A stretch of 20,279 bases of DNA. It comes from Chara braunii (taxonomy: Eukaryota; Streptophyta; Charophyceae; Charales; Characeae). Position 1 is the stretch's first letter; every line of letters begins with the position of its first letter. Positions 7,986-16,328 of the stretch are shown here, one piece after another. The notes under the pieces were generated by a model. The model worked only from the letters and a program-made list of their open reading frames with translations, was not told the DNA's origin and searched no databases. The stretch spans positions 35,088 to 55,366 of the forward strand of contig BFEA01000446.1 of assembly GCA_003427395.1 (NCBI GenBank), written 5' to 3'. Made by a program: the position numbers and the translations under genes.

Positions 7986-9060
7986 GTCCAGGGTGTTGTA
8001 GAGGCCAGTTAGTAGCCCACGTTGATTACCAGGAGCGGTCAGCCATGGCTGTCCGGAGAAGAGGAGGCCACCTCCCATCCCATCCTCGCATCTGGAAAGC
8101 AATACTCAAGTACCCCATAAGCAGTCTACAGCATCACTCTACACCAGAGCACGCACATGCAGTTCCACATCAGAGTCACGGGTGCACTGAGCATATTTTG
8201 CTGTAATCCTTATCTCAATTACGCAAAAGACAAACATGTTTTTTTTTTTTTTTTTTGAACTTTAGGTTGTCGTACTGGCTGGATACCAGGCATAAGACAG
8301 TTCCTTCAGTAGTGGAAAGAGAAATGAGAAATGTGTTAAGTGAAAGAGCATCACTGGACCCTGGAGTCTGTCCCAAAACATTCAAAACAATGGCATTCCA
8401 ATACATTCAAATTTCAAAGCCATGGCACTAAAAAAAAAAAAAAAAAAAAAAAAGGCATTTGGCAAGTGGTGCAGAGAGGCCCTAACTGCCAGAAACACCA
8501 AATCCACATACATGGGACCCTTTTTCTTTTTTTCTTTGTTTCGTTTTTTCTTTTTGTCTTTTTTGAACTTTTTTCACATGTCACACTCATGGTCAAATTT
8601 TGTTTTGACTAATTGCTTTATCTTCGACCCTTTCTTTTTTTTTTTTTTTTTTGGATCTTCCACCCTTCATGACAGCGCAGGAAAAATAAGTGAACATCAA
8701 GGTGCAAGCCCTCTATCCTGTTGGCCCCCGTATATGGCCACTGCCTTTGGTAGCTGTCCAGTGTCGGGGCGATTTCAGACAATGAGCCGAGGTAGCATGC
8801 AGAGATAGCATGCCAGACATTATTGACGCTTAGGGCGGACGTGAATTAGGACACACACTTGGCATGCATGAATCTGTGCATGCACTTGAACTCAGATGCA
8901 TGCATCCTTTTTTTCTTTTTTTTCTTTTTTTGTAGAAGTTTCCGTGGAGGGTGCCACTTGAGGTTGTGTGAGTGGGCAGGAATGATAAGGTAAACCATGC
9001 GAGCCAGGCTCGGGATGGTTGATCACCGAAATCAAATGTCACAGATCAGCATTCACAAAT
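7986..9060. other. Gene-free stretch with many homopolymer tracts
   Basis: No convincing coding region. It holds poly(T) at 8239-8256, poly(A) at 8430-8453 following CATGGCACT, T-rich runs at 8520-8570, T18 at 8635-8652 and T/C runs at 8907-8933. Several are probably tails of short retroposons in both orientations, but I could not find target duplications for them. Open frames here are built on Lys or Phe runs. Confidence 0.5.
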
Positions 9061-9063
9061 CAA

Positions 9064-9069
9064 GCGCGT

Positions 9070-9103
<34 letters not shown>
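9064..9103. repeat. Compound (GC)n(GA)n microsatellite
   Basis: GCGCGTGCGCGCGCGC passes into AGAGAGAGAG. It is low-complexity and non-coding. Confidence 0.9.
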
Positions 9104-9161
9104 ATGTAAGCGCACAAAATGTTTCAAATAATATAACAATGAAGCACAAAGTCGGCGATCA

Positions 9162-9212
9162 TCCCGACATATGTTTCGGCCGCCTCGCCGTAACAGCCAT
9201 CCTCAGGGGAAC
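9162..9212 (-). ncRNA. Second hammerhead-like motif, non-canonical
   Basis: On the minus strand, TTCCC-CTGAGGA-T precedes a GGC...GCC stem, then GAAA, a palindromic ACATATGT (stem III) and C-GGGAT. TCCC/GGGA gives a 4-bp stem I and CUGANGA is present. One extra U sits between the core and stem II, so it departs from the consensus. It is preceded on the minus strand by a readable segment ending SPEDGCYGEAAETYVG. I recall similar peptides at the ends of Penelope-like elements in other genomes, but this is unverified. Confidence 0.35.
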
Positions 9213-9333
9213 TCATGCGCTTAGGAGGAGAGGGAACTAACCTTCTTAAGTAGTAGTAGATGAAGACCCAAAATTTGTGCTCTCGTACAAGCAGCGTCCA
9301 TCTTGTCATTCTTTCCTTCATGAAAAACAAAGA

Positions 9334-9396
9334 GGCAAGCAGGAAAGGGCAGGAGCGGAGCGAGGCAAGCAGGACAGGGCAGGAGCGGAGCGAGGC
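9334..9396. repeat. 30-bp tandem repeat, two copies
   Basis: The unit AAGCAGGAMAGGGCAGGAGC plus GGAGCGAGGC repeats at 9337 and 9367 with a single A/C difference. Confidence 0.9.
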
Positions 9397-9399
9397 ATC

Positions 9400-10546
9400 C
9401 GACAACTCAGGGCGGAAAAAGGAGCAGAATAATCGTTATGTCAGGCGAGGAGCAGAGATATCTTGGATGTGAAAAGATCACGAAAAAAGGACACGCGGGG
9501 CGAGGAAGTGGCAGGATGGAGGAAGGGGAGGGGAAGAATGTGGAAAGGAGATATGCCCGGTGGGAAGTGACAAGAAGGAGATAGCTGGCATACGGGAGGG
9601 GGCGACGGGAATGGACATGATCGGGGCAGGTAGGGTCTAAGACGAGATACTGTAGGTGGAACAGATGGGAAATACATCGGGATGGTGGATGCAGGGGGAA
9701 GATTGCCCATAGCAGAGGATCAAGCGGAGGGACTGACCCGGAAATGAAACACGGATGTTCTCAAGTACCAGTCTTCATGATCTTCTTAATAGAATCAAAA
9801 CGTATTTCAGTAAAAAACCTGTATCAAAAATCGTCGTTCTTTTCTCTTTTTTAACTCCTCCAGACATTTGGTTTCAATTTTTGTGTGTTTTGCCTATTTA
9901 TGGTGGGTACTACAAACTAGTAGAAAGTGACGAAATTTGAATTAAGCTAGCGCTACTGAACAAAACAAAATTGGATGATTGGACAGGGCCTCAATTTCCG
10001 GGAAAAAGACTTCTAGAAGCAATTGTAGATTGAGCCGTACCCCAAACCGACACAGGTGACACCAAAAAAACCCAACTCAGTGGCATTGGGATGCGAGGTG
10101 CGCCGGTTGAAAACGGGTTTGCTTGGCCACCTTTCCTACTTGGCGCGATTGTCCAGCAGGTCCACAGCAGACCCTGTGACAGAGCTAGGACCCATTGGCA
10201 AAACTGGTCCTCTACATACCCGCCTACCGGAAAACCACTCAAACAAACCCTCCGAAAACAAATCCTCCCTAATGGTCCAGCAGCCTGCATTCTTGTGTGA
10301 AAAATCACGAAGGGACTGGGGGAAAATATGGTTCAGGAAGCCCTTCAACCCCTTACTCGCTCTGGAGTTCCAAAGAAGAGGGGGGGGGAGTAGCAGAGCC
10401 CTGGCACTGGACTCAGGGCAAAGAGGTCCCCCCCCTTTGTTTCTCTAACAAGCCTGCGCAGTCAATCCCCTGGAGTCCAGGGTAATCAATGCTGGCAGGA
10501 ATCTCATACAATTCCATTCTGATGTACCTCAACTGGTCTGTATATG
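9400..10546. other. Unassigned sequence; purine-rich then AT-rich
   Basis: 9475-9720 is purine-rich with no visible domain on either strand. 9720-9960 is AT-rich. At 10056-10448 (+) a 130-codon frame overlaps 70- to 105-codon frames on the other strand at 9991-10348. None shows a recognisable motif. By position it could hold the missing thumb of the minus-strand PLE, but no clear similarity to the thumb at 3070-3359 was found. Confidence 0.4.
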
Positions 10547-10648
10547 GGACGCTGGACCCGTTTTCCAGCAGGTGACGCTCCCCACCAATAGATGGAGCCC
10601 CTTCCCAGGTTAAAAAAACAAAACAAAAAAAAAACAAAAAAAAAACAA
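10547..10648 (+). mobile_element. Retroposon tail A, copy A2
   Basis: Stem-loop GCTGGA/CCCGTTT/TCCAGC at 10551-10569, second hairpin GCTCC (10577-10581) with GGAGC (10594-10598), then an A-rich tail with C interruptions (10612-10648). The upstream boundary is unclear. The similarity to other copies starts at about GGGAC (10546), so this may be only the end of an element. Confidence 0.7.
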
Positions 10649-10693
10649 GGCCAATCTTTTTTTTTTTTTTTTTTTTTTTTTTTGGCCAATCTT
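10649..10693 (-). mobile_element. Poly(A)-only insertion flanked by 10-bp direct repeats
   Basis: GGCCAATCTT occurs at 10649-10658 and 10684-10693, and the sequence between is only T (10659-10683). Read on the minus strand this is a pure A-tract between two copies of its target. That is the expected product of a retroposition that stopped almost at once. It lies at the broken end of the PLE RT. Confidence 0.65.
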
Positions 10694-11176
10694 CCGGGTC
10701 TTTGGTCCGTACTCCGTAGGAACAGTAGTCCTGTGTCGATTGAATGAGCACCACATTGTCTTCCCATACGGAATATTGGTTCTTCATTCTTGCCTCACAC
10801 CAAACAGCGGGCGGCATTGCCTGGCTTTTCACAAGACATCCTAAGAACTCAAGCGTGCCGTTCCTATTGTTTGTTCTGCTCGGACAAGTGTCAAATTCCT
10901 GTTGTACACAGACAGAAAATTTAAAAAGGTTTTCTTGGCTCTGGTAATGAACTCATCAGACAATTCCAGCAGGAGAAGAAAGAGGGAGAAAACATCAACC
11001 AACCTTAAGCCAGAAATCAATCTCCTATCTCGTCCCAGCAAGCTAAAAATGGAAAACTCATGGTAAGCATAGAGGAGGCAGGCAAGTGCGGGGCTCAAAC
11101 TCTTTCCCATGGGAATGCCGATCACTTGTCTGATGACAAGGTTGGAAAATCTGGAGAAAGTGTGAATCTGTGTGCT
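10694..11176 (-). pseudogene. PLE reverse transcriptase palm, copy 2, 3' segment
   Basis: Minus-strand continuation of the RT at 15200-14503, separated from it by the 3.3-kb insertion. It reads IRQVIGIPMGKSLSPALACL (GIPMG on plus 11105-11119), a palm stretch and a degenerate catalytic box. The box has LVDVF near 10985-11005 where RYVDDVF is expected, so one catalytic Asp is lost. A frameshift near 10870 follows, then GTLEFLGC (the FLxxxI-type motif) and KNQYSVWEDN. The last aligns with the KNSDSIW-EDP segment of copy 1. The thumb is missing, cut off by the poly(A) insertion at 10649-10693 and the A2 tail. The gene is inactive. Confidence 0.8.
11159..11176. repeat. Target site duplication, left copy (18 bp)
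   Basis: AGTGTGAATCTGTGTGCT here is identical to 14503-14520. The two copies bracket the insertion 11177-14502, and each lies within PLE reverse-transcriptase coding sequence. Confidence 0.9.
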
Positions 11177-11265
11177 TTTTTTTTTTTTTTTTTCCAGTGC
11201 CCAAGGCGTGTATTGATATTTGAGAACATTGAGGCCGGGGTCCTTACAGTCTACCCGGAGTAACC
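11177..11265 (-). mobile_element. Tail B, copy B3 (3' end of the 3.3-kb insertion)
   Basis: On the minus strand: GGTTACTCCGGGTAGACTGT, AAGGACCCCGGCCTCAA, then a variable stretch, CCTTGGGCACTGG and A17. CCGGG (11258-11254) can pair with CCCGG (11239-11235). The terminal GGGC...GCCC hairpin is cut short by the poly(A), unlike in copies B1 and B2. Confidence 0.7.
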
Positions 11266-11589
11266 AAGACACGATGACGAGGATGATGATGATGATGCTA
11301 AAACTGATGATTTTCTGCTAATCGGAATCATGATCTGAGCAGTCACACTCTAAGTACTAGCCAATAAGGAGAAGTGATCAGGAAGGCTAATCAGAATGTT
11401 CTCTACTGAGAACTACAACATGGAACCCTATCCTAATTTCAGGTATTTCTACCAATTCCAGCAACTGTCATCTGATGTTGTGCTGTGTATCAATCCCACC
11501 TTTACCCAGTCTCACACCCTCTATTTAGCTAAGTTACCGGGCAGTGCTACCCGCCCCAGCTCTGACCATCATCCGCAGAATTGTTACCG

Positions 11590-11714
11590 TCGGTCAAATT
11601 AGTGGACTGCCTTCCTCCCTCAGCAATCCCCAGATCTCTCTACAAGACCTCAAGCCCCTGGTAGTTCAGGTTACAGGGCGATGCCCCAGCACCGGTCAGC
11701 GTCGTTCTGGCATC
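11590..11714 (-). repeat. Shared retroposon body module, inverted copy
   Basis: On the minus strand it begins GATGCCAGAACGACGCTG, passes through CCCTGTAACCTG and TGTAGAGAGATCTGGGG, and continues into GAGGGAGGAAGG. The same module is in direct orientation at 12119-12245 and, more diverged, at 17261-17348. This copy and the one at 12119 form a widely spaced inverted repeat. Confidence 0.7.
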
Positions 11715-12059
11715 AACTCGACCTAGGCAAGTACACATTCACAACTCAATCAGACAATCAGCAAAATTGATAATAATACCTAAAAATAAAGGATTTGATT
11801 TAGTTGAGTCCCCAGCAGATGACGTATCTGATGAGGCCTTCTCGCCCCTTGTTGCCTCCGCTGAAATGAACCTCCCTGATAAGTAGTCTTTTTTCAGCCC
11901 CAACCTGGGACAGTCCCACTTATAGCCATACTCACCATTAGGTCGGGGGAAGTTTCTTTGCGCTGTGACTTTTGGAAGCTTCTTGGACAAAATATGGTAT
12001 ATTAAGCCCTCCGGGGCTCTGAAAGCTAGAGCTGCATCTGGTCTTCTTCTTCATTAGGA

Positions 12060-12572
12060 TATTCAATTTCAGAGATGGTTGCACCTGGACTGACATCGGC
12101 AGCATTGCTCAGTTTGCCGATGCCAGAACGACGCTGGCCGGAGCTGGGGTGTTACCATGTAACCTGTAACGGCAGGAGTGTGAGGCCTTGTAGAGAGATC
12201 TGGGGTTTGCCGAGGGAGGAAGGTAAGCCAGTGGCCAATTGTGGGGGACCGCCTTGATACCCTATGGGGTTGGGGATAGTCTTGGTGGATGATGTTGGTC
12301 TGGTCAGTACTGCCTTTGAGTAGTAATGTCCTGGTATAGGGAGGGCTAGGAGTCGCTCTATATTTAGGAAACTGGAATTATGGCTGATATAGCATAGTAT
12401 TCAATTTTTTAGTTCTTCATCAAAAAAGATTCTTAGCCGAAGTCGGGTAATGGCCCAGGCACCTCATATGTTGTGTAATAATTCATGTGGGACGCTGGAC
12501 CCGGTTTCCAGCACGTGTTGCTCCCCACGAATAGATTGGAGCAAATTGTCAAAAAAAAAAACAAAAAAAAAC
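12060..12572 (+). mobile_element. Non-autonomous retroposon with tail A, copy A3
   Basis: Body module at 12119-12245, a second block shared with element A4 (12428-12542, starting GATTCTTAGCCGAAG), then stem-loop GCTGGA/CCCGGTT/TCCAGC (12494-12512). The second hairpin is GCTCC (12520-12524)/GGAGC (12538-12542), followed by an A-rich tail (12551-12572). It is non-coding and sits inside the 3.3-kb insertion in the opposite orientation, so it is a nested, younger insertion. The 5' limit is approximate and no target duplication was found. Confidence 0.65.
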
Positions 12573-12606
12573 AGGTCCTACCATTCCCCCCAAAGTATGA
12601 CCCAAT

Positions 12607-13225
12607 CAAGCTGTTGCCCTAATCTGCCCCCGCTGGATTATCAGCCCCAGATTAGCGCAATCCCCCATCTACTACCACTCCTAACAGAGCATCACTTCCC
12701 ACCTTGCGATGCCCTTATAGAGTTTAACTTTCAGTTTTCCCCACCTTTCCCACTTACCTTCTCTCATATTCTAATACGCAATCAGAGGAATTTTTTGAAA
12801 AACCTAACGATGTAGATGTTGCTGCTTTCGATGATGAAATTGATTAGGATGACCCTTGATGTAGATTCAACTTCCCCTCTCCTCCCCTGCCTCTTTCCCC
12901 CTCTTCCTCTCCTCCTCTCTCTGTGCTGCCCCCGCGGGGCGGAATCGATCTGCAACCAGTTAAATTCCCTCAGCCCCAACTAAAGAAAGCCATCTCCTCT
13001 TCCTTTACTCCCTAAGGCTTGAGTAATCAGTTCCCCCCACTGATTATCTCAAGCTATCTGTGCCCTAATCTGCTACCACTGGGATCTTCCCCAGCCCCAA
13101 ACTAGAACACTCCCCCTTGTCTGCCAGTTCTCCCTCGAAGGTTAGCACCTCCCTCCTTGCGCTTCCTTTGTAGAGTAGAGCTCGCCCCACCTTTAATCCA
13201 CTTACCTTCTCGCTAGATCTGACTC
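12607..13225. repeat. Diverged direct duplication, period about 444 bp
   Basis: 12607-12775 and 13051-13225 share CAAGCT, TGCCCTAATCTGC, CAGCCCCA, CCTTGCG, TTATAGAG/TTGTAGAG, CCCCACCTTT and CCACTTACCTTCTC in the same order. Possible further weak copies start at CAGCCCCAAC (11896 and 12974). It is C/T-rich with no coding signal. Confidence 0.6.
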
Positions 13226-14149
13226 TAAAGCCTGTGAGGAGAAATCAACTAGTTAGATGATAGTGATGAAGAATAGTACATAAAGATCTATAGACAGATG
13301 ATCGTGATGATGATGGTGATGATGTCAGAATGACTCTACATAAATTTCAGCGAGGGAACTATTTAGGGAATTGTATTTCGAAAAGGGGCATGGAAATCAG
13401 GTGTGAAATTCAATGCCGTAATGATAAATTGGATTTAGAGCAGACACAAGTTTGCTCTGTGGAAGATGGCGCCCTGCGCTGAAGATAATTAGTAAGAATA
13501 ATTAATATTGGGGTTTATATTGACGAAGTCAATAATGGTGATGACGTAGCATTGACTAATAAATTAATGAATAGGTGTCGCAGAAGACGAACGTGAATAT
13601 GTGTCGCAGACTCGCAGAAGATGAACGTGGCAGCTATATTGCTACTAATGATGATGAAAACTGGTGATGTTCACATGAAGATGACATAATGGTGCTCGAC
13701 AATTGACGATCTTGAAACTCTTGGTGCTCTTGATGAAAAACCTGCACAAAATACAAACAAGAACAAAAAAACACAGATAAATTTGATGATGATCCTCCAG
13801 CTTGACAATATCCTCCCGCTCTGTGTTGAAGCTTTAAATGGGGCAAACGATCTCCGCACTTCGGTCTCCTTGGGGCTGACTCCACTTTCGTCCATCGACG
13901 TCGAAATTCGCCAACTCGCAAGAGCTCTCCAGCCTCTTAAGGGCATCAGCTATGGAGTACTTAATGTAGAAGAAGCCGGGAAAATGTTCAAATAGCAGCC
14001 ACCGCCACTGTTCTCCTTTTTTCTTTGTGCCTCAGGCCAGATGTCACGTCAGCCTGTGACGTGGCACTGGCCAAGCGCCCCCGGATTCCGCGCGTATGTG
14101 AAGTGTTGTCATCTCTTCAATCCACCTCACCACAGAGCCCGCACACCAG
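13226..14149. other. Interior of the 3.3-kb insertion without recognisable gene
   Basis: Contains GAT/GATGAT runs (13300-13325), AT-rich sequence and a short duplicated motif GTGTCGCAGA...AGATGAACGTG (13575-13630). A 95-codon minus-strand frame (13921-13634) and an overlapping one show no domain. I see no gene here. Confidence 0.5.
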
Positions 14150-14480
14150 CACCTCCCTCGCGCCGACAACTTGCGGTATGCCATGTGTCAGACACTATTG
14201 CTATTCACTTGGTGAGCCAGCGCCTCACCAGTTGTAAGTGGCCAGTGCCCCGCCCCTCACATGCTGCCAGCGCTTCGCTTCCCACTAGCAGCCAGCGCCT
14301 CGCTGCTCCATTGCAGCCAGCGCCTCGCTGCTCGCAGAAAGGCCGCGCCCCGCAGCCATGAGGTGCCAACGCCCCGCCGCCCTCAACCAGCCAGCACCGC
14401 CCCCACCAGCGTTCAGCATAGCGCTGCCCGCACGCCGCCATCGCCTCGCTGCCTGCCCGCCGCTCAGCGCTAACGCGCGC
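14150..14480. repeat. GC-rich minisatellite-like repeat at the 5' end of the insertion
   Basis: Irregular copies of a unit near GCAGCCAGCGCCTCGCTGCT recur between 14210 and 14470. Two nearly perfect copies are at 14300-14335. Frames on both strands are Ala/Pro/Arg-rich and not credible as proteins. Since the insertion reads on the minus strand, this GC-rich block lies at its 5' end, where a LINE promoter would be expected. Confidence 0.6.
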
Positions 14481-14502
14481 TTGGTCACGAGACTGCTGGG
14501 TC

Positions 14503-14520
14503 AGTGTGAATCTGTGTGCT
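14503..14520. repeat. Target site duplication, right copy (18 bp)
   Basis: Identical to 11159-11176. On the minus strand it lies immediately after the PLE segment reading LVDFVKFDME and encodes part of HTDSH. Confidence 0.9.
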
Positions 14521-15200
14521 CCATATCGAATTTCACAAAATCGACCAACCCTGAGAACGTTAAACGGACCAATCCCTTATCTCCATAACTTTTGCCCAGC
14601 ACAACCCCTTTCCCCAACTTATTAACTCTGATAGCTTTGTGGCCCTTTCCCACAAAATAGTCACACAGCCATGCTACAGCTACAACAATGTCATTACGTC
14701 GAAACTAGCGGACAGCAGCAAAGCATCATCATCATGCATCTTCCGTATCTTGAGGTCAAGCCTGTCGAATCTGTGTCGATATGTTCCTTCATCTTCACAA
14801 TGCTTCTCAAGCTAAATTGACACGTTGCCGGAATCCGCCGCAACAGTTCGTTAATTGCTTTGGACGCCAACTAATATGCGCTAACACTGGGCTCAGAAAA
14901 CGAAGGCGCGATAGGCCGCCATCTGCTGGTGTCCTTGTGCTTGGGAATTCCATAAGCAGATCCTAAGACCCCTCGATTGCTCCAGGGTGCAATTTTCACA
15001 ACACCCACCCTGCGATACCCTTGCTTACATGCGTCCAAACTTTTTCGTGCAGTTCGATCATAGACCACAAAGCTGTCCCTCCCCCAGTAGAGAGTCTTGA
15101 GAGCCCTATGATAAATAAGAGCGCAACAATCGCAGGAATCTTCTATGTTATGACCAATAGGAGAGAGAACCAATCCTCTTTCAGTTTATAACTTTATGCT
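14503..15200 (-). pseudogene. PLE reverse transcriptase fingers, copy 2, 5' segment
   Basis: Minus strand. From 15173 it reads a Cys-containing linker, then SLDACKQGYRRVG and GIPKHKDTSRWRPIAPSFSE (14960-14895), the first RT motif typical of Penelope-like enzymes. Next come a TAG, the stretch LRSIVKMKEHID, a frameshift, SASFDV (14750-14730, first catalytic Asp region), another frameshift, GKGHKAIRVNKLGKG, LGKSYGDKG and LVDFVKF. The order and motifs match copy 1 at 2460-2700. The coding continues at 11176 after the insertion. Multiple stops and frameshifts mean it was already decaying or has decayed since. Confidence 0.8.
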
Positions 15201-15224
15201 TCCATTCCCCTAGTACCAGATCCT

Positions 15225-15365
15225 TTCAAAGCTCTTGAATCTTGTTTTGTCCAAAGACTTAGTTCCAAACTTCTGGTTCGGACCAGAAGTAGTGCCAAAC
15301 TTCTGGTTCCGACCACGAACCAGAACTTTGGAACTTTGGACAAAACAAGATTCAAGAGCTTCGAA
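15225..15365. repeat. Near-perfect long hairpin (141 bp)
   Basis: The outer arms, 15231-15256 and 15334-15359, are perfectly complementary over 26 bp and extend outward with few mismatches to 15225/15365. After a 6-nt bulge the inner arms 15263-15280 and 15316-15333 pair at 17 of 18. The loop repeats the inner motif (CCAAACTTCTGGTTC) and can form its own small hairpin (ACCAGAAGT/ACTTCTGGT). It lies in a gap between two readable PLE segments. It could be a foldback MITE insertion or a small-RNA-producing hairpin. Confidence 0.85.
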
Positions 15366-15413
15366 TTTTGAAACCTGTTTTGTGCACTCAGTTCTCCTTA
15401 CTGGGAACATTGA

Positions 15414-15822
15414 CTAGACCTTCAACGAGTGAGTCAAAAGTGACCTCTTCAGCCTCCCGACAGAAGTAGAGAACTGAGGACGGGGAATATTTCTGCCATT
15501 ATTTCGTAATAGGGATGGGACTGGAAATTCGGAAAAGTGAAAGGAAACATGTCGGACTCCATCCTTGTCCGTAGGGAACTCCTTCAAGTTGTCACATTCA
15601 GAACACGAGCATTCAGGACGCTGAGCCCGGTTCTCAGCAAGCTTGGTTCGATCACTCCGGGCAGACTGTGAGGACCCTGGCCTCAATCTTATCATTGGGC
15701 ACTGAGCCCGTTTAAAAAAAAAAAAAAGAAAAAAAAAGAAAAGGCATTCATTCGCAGACTTCCGCGCACTCAATGGTGGTTGTGGAGCCGTTCAGACACA
15801 GACTTACAACTAATCCAAACAA

Positions 15823-15827
<5 letters not shown>
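15414..15827 (-). pseudogene. PLE N-terminal region, middle segment (split by B1)
   Basis: Minus strand. 15827-15744 reads VWISCKSVSERLHNHH, which continues MRIVW from 16346 onward. After the B1 insertion (15743-15616), 15615-15414 reads ECSCSECDNLKEFPTD, HVSFHFSEFPVPSLL and GRNIPRPQF. A Cys-rich CxCxxC followed by HVxF and an N-IPR motif is the pattern I expect N-terminal to PLE RTs. One frameshift lies between HNHH and RKSANEC. The B1 insertion itself leaves this frame open. Confidence 0.7.
15609..15750 (+). mobile_element. Short retroposon with A-type stem-loop and tail B, copy B1
   Basis: Flanked by GCATTCA (15609-15615 and 15744-15750), a likely 7-bp target duplication. The element of 128 bp has stem-loop GCTGAG/CCCGGTT/CTCAGC (15620-15638) and GGTTCGATCACTCC, which resembles a pol III B box. 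CCGGG (15657-15661)/CCTGG (15676-15680), GGGC-ACTGA-GCCC (15697-15709) and an A-rich tail (15715-15742) follow. It joins the tail-A loop to tail B. Its length plus duplication is 135 bp, a multiple of three. Confidence 0.7.
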
Positions 15828-15862
<35 letters not shown>

Positions 15863-16328
15863 GTAGTACCTTTGGCGTCCGTTTTCGACAAGTACTTGCC
15901 AGCTCCCGAACTTTCAGGAGGCCGAGCCCGCCGTTGATCAATCTGATCAGCGGCCGTCGTTTCGTTTCGCCTCCTGAAAGTTCGGAGGCCGAGTATTTTC
16001 GAACCGACAAAGGTACTAATGGTTTAACTCTGCAGAATCTAAAAGGGTGGGTGATACGAGCATCCCCTCCTACTAGGTCTGCTTGGTCACTCCATCTATT
16101 GGTGGGGAGCCGCACCTGCTGGAAACCGGGTCCAGTGTCCCTTAATTACATGAGAAAATGTTCGAAGATAAGTGTACTAATACCATCGAAATGAAGAAAA
16201 AATATCTCTTCAGTCCATCAAGACTGCCAGATCTGAAAATAACATACAAGCATCTTTCCTTCTGATATTTAATTCCCCCCCCCCACCATACCATTGTAAT
16301 TCAACTAAGGCTAATTCAGAAGGGGGAT
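15828..16328 (-). mobile_element. 501-bp retroposon inserted in the PLE N-terminal region
   Basis: Target duplication TARTCCAAACAATCCTC at 15811-15827 and 16329-16345 (one mismatch in 17). On the minus strand it ends with A30 (15857-15828). It carries tail-A hairpins (stem ACTGGA/TCCAGC at 16136-16118; GCTCC/GGAGT at 16110-16089), then about 230 bp including a long foldback. It has no coding capacity. Removing it with one copy of the duplication rejoins MRIVW to ISCKSVS. Confidence 0.85.
15858..16025. repeat. Foldback structure within the 501-bp retroposon
   Basis: CCGAACTTTCAGGAGGC (15906-15922) is perfectly inverted at 15969-15985. An inner stem CCGTTGATCA/TGATCAGCGG sits between. Outer arms CAGTAGTACCTTTG (15861-15874) and CAAAGGTACTAATG (16008-16021) pair at 13 of 14. 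The whole 165-bp segment can fold as one rod, directly next to the poly(A). Confidence 0.8.

Larger units (their letters stand above)
11177..14502 (-). mobile_element. 3.3-kb non-coding retroposon inserted in the PLE RT
   Basis: The insertion is bounded by an 18-bp perfect target duplication. On the minus strand it ends in poly(A) (11193-11177), so it was retroposed in that orientation. Its 3' end is tail B (11265-11194). The interior holds no recognisable RT, endonuclease or other domain. From its 5' end (14502) it contains a GC-rich repeat (14150-14480), AT-rich sequence with GAT-type runs, a diverged duplication (12607-13225), an internal plus-strand retroposon (to 12572) and a module shared with the A3 and A4 elements (11714-11590). 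It may be a non-autonomous LINE derivative or a retroposed long non-coding transcript. Confidence 0.75.

Noticed and set aside
9334-9396. Possible CRISPR-like repeat
   Set aside because: Only two units with no spacers; a simple tandem duplication.
10056-10448. 130-codon plus-strand frame
   Set aside because: No motif, overlapped by frames on the other strand, and its end is low-complexity. I leave it as unassigned sequence.
14205-14488. Ala/Pro/Arg-rich frames in the GC-rich block
   Set aside because: All frames on both strands are open because of the repeat composition; no protein signature.
15641-15654. GGTTCGATCACTCC as a tRNA-type B box
   Set aside because: Resembles the consensus, but no A box or cloverleaf was found upstream, and tail-B copies elsewhere differ (GGTTCGGTTACTCC). 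Not enough to call a tRNA-derived SINE.
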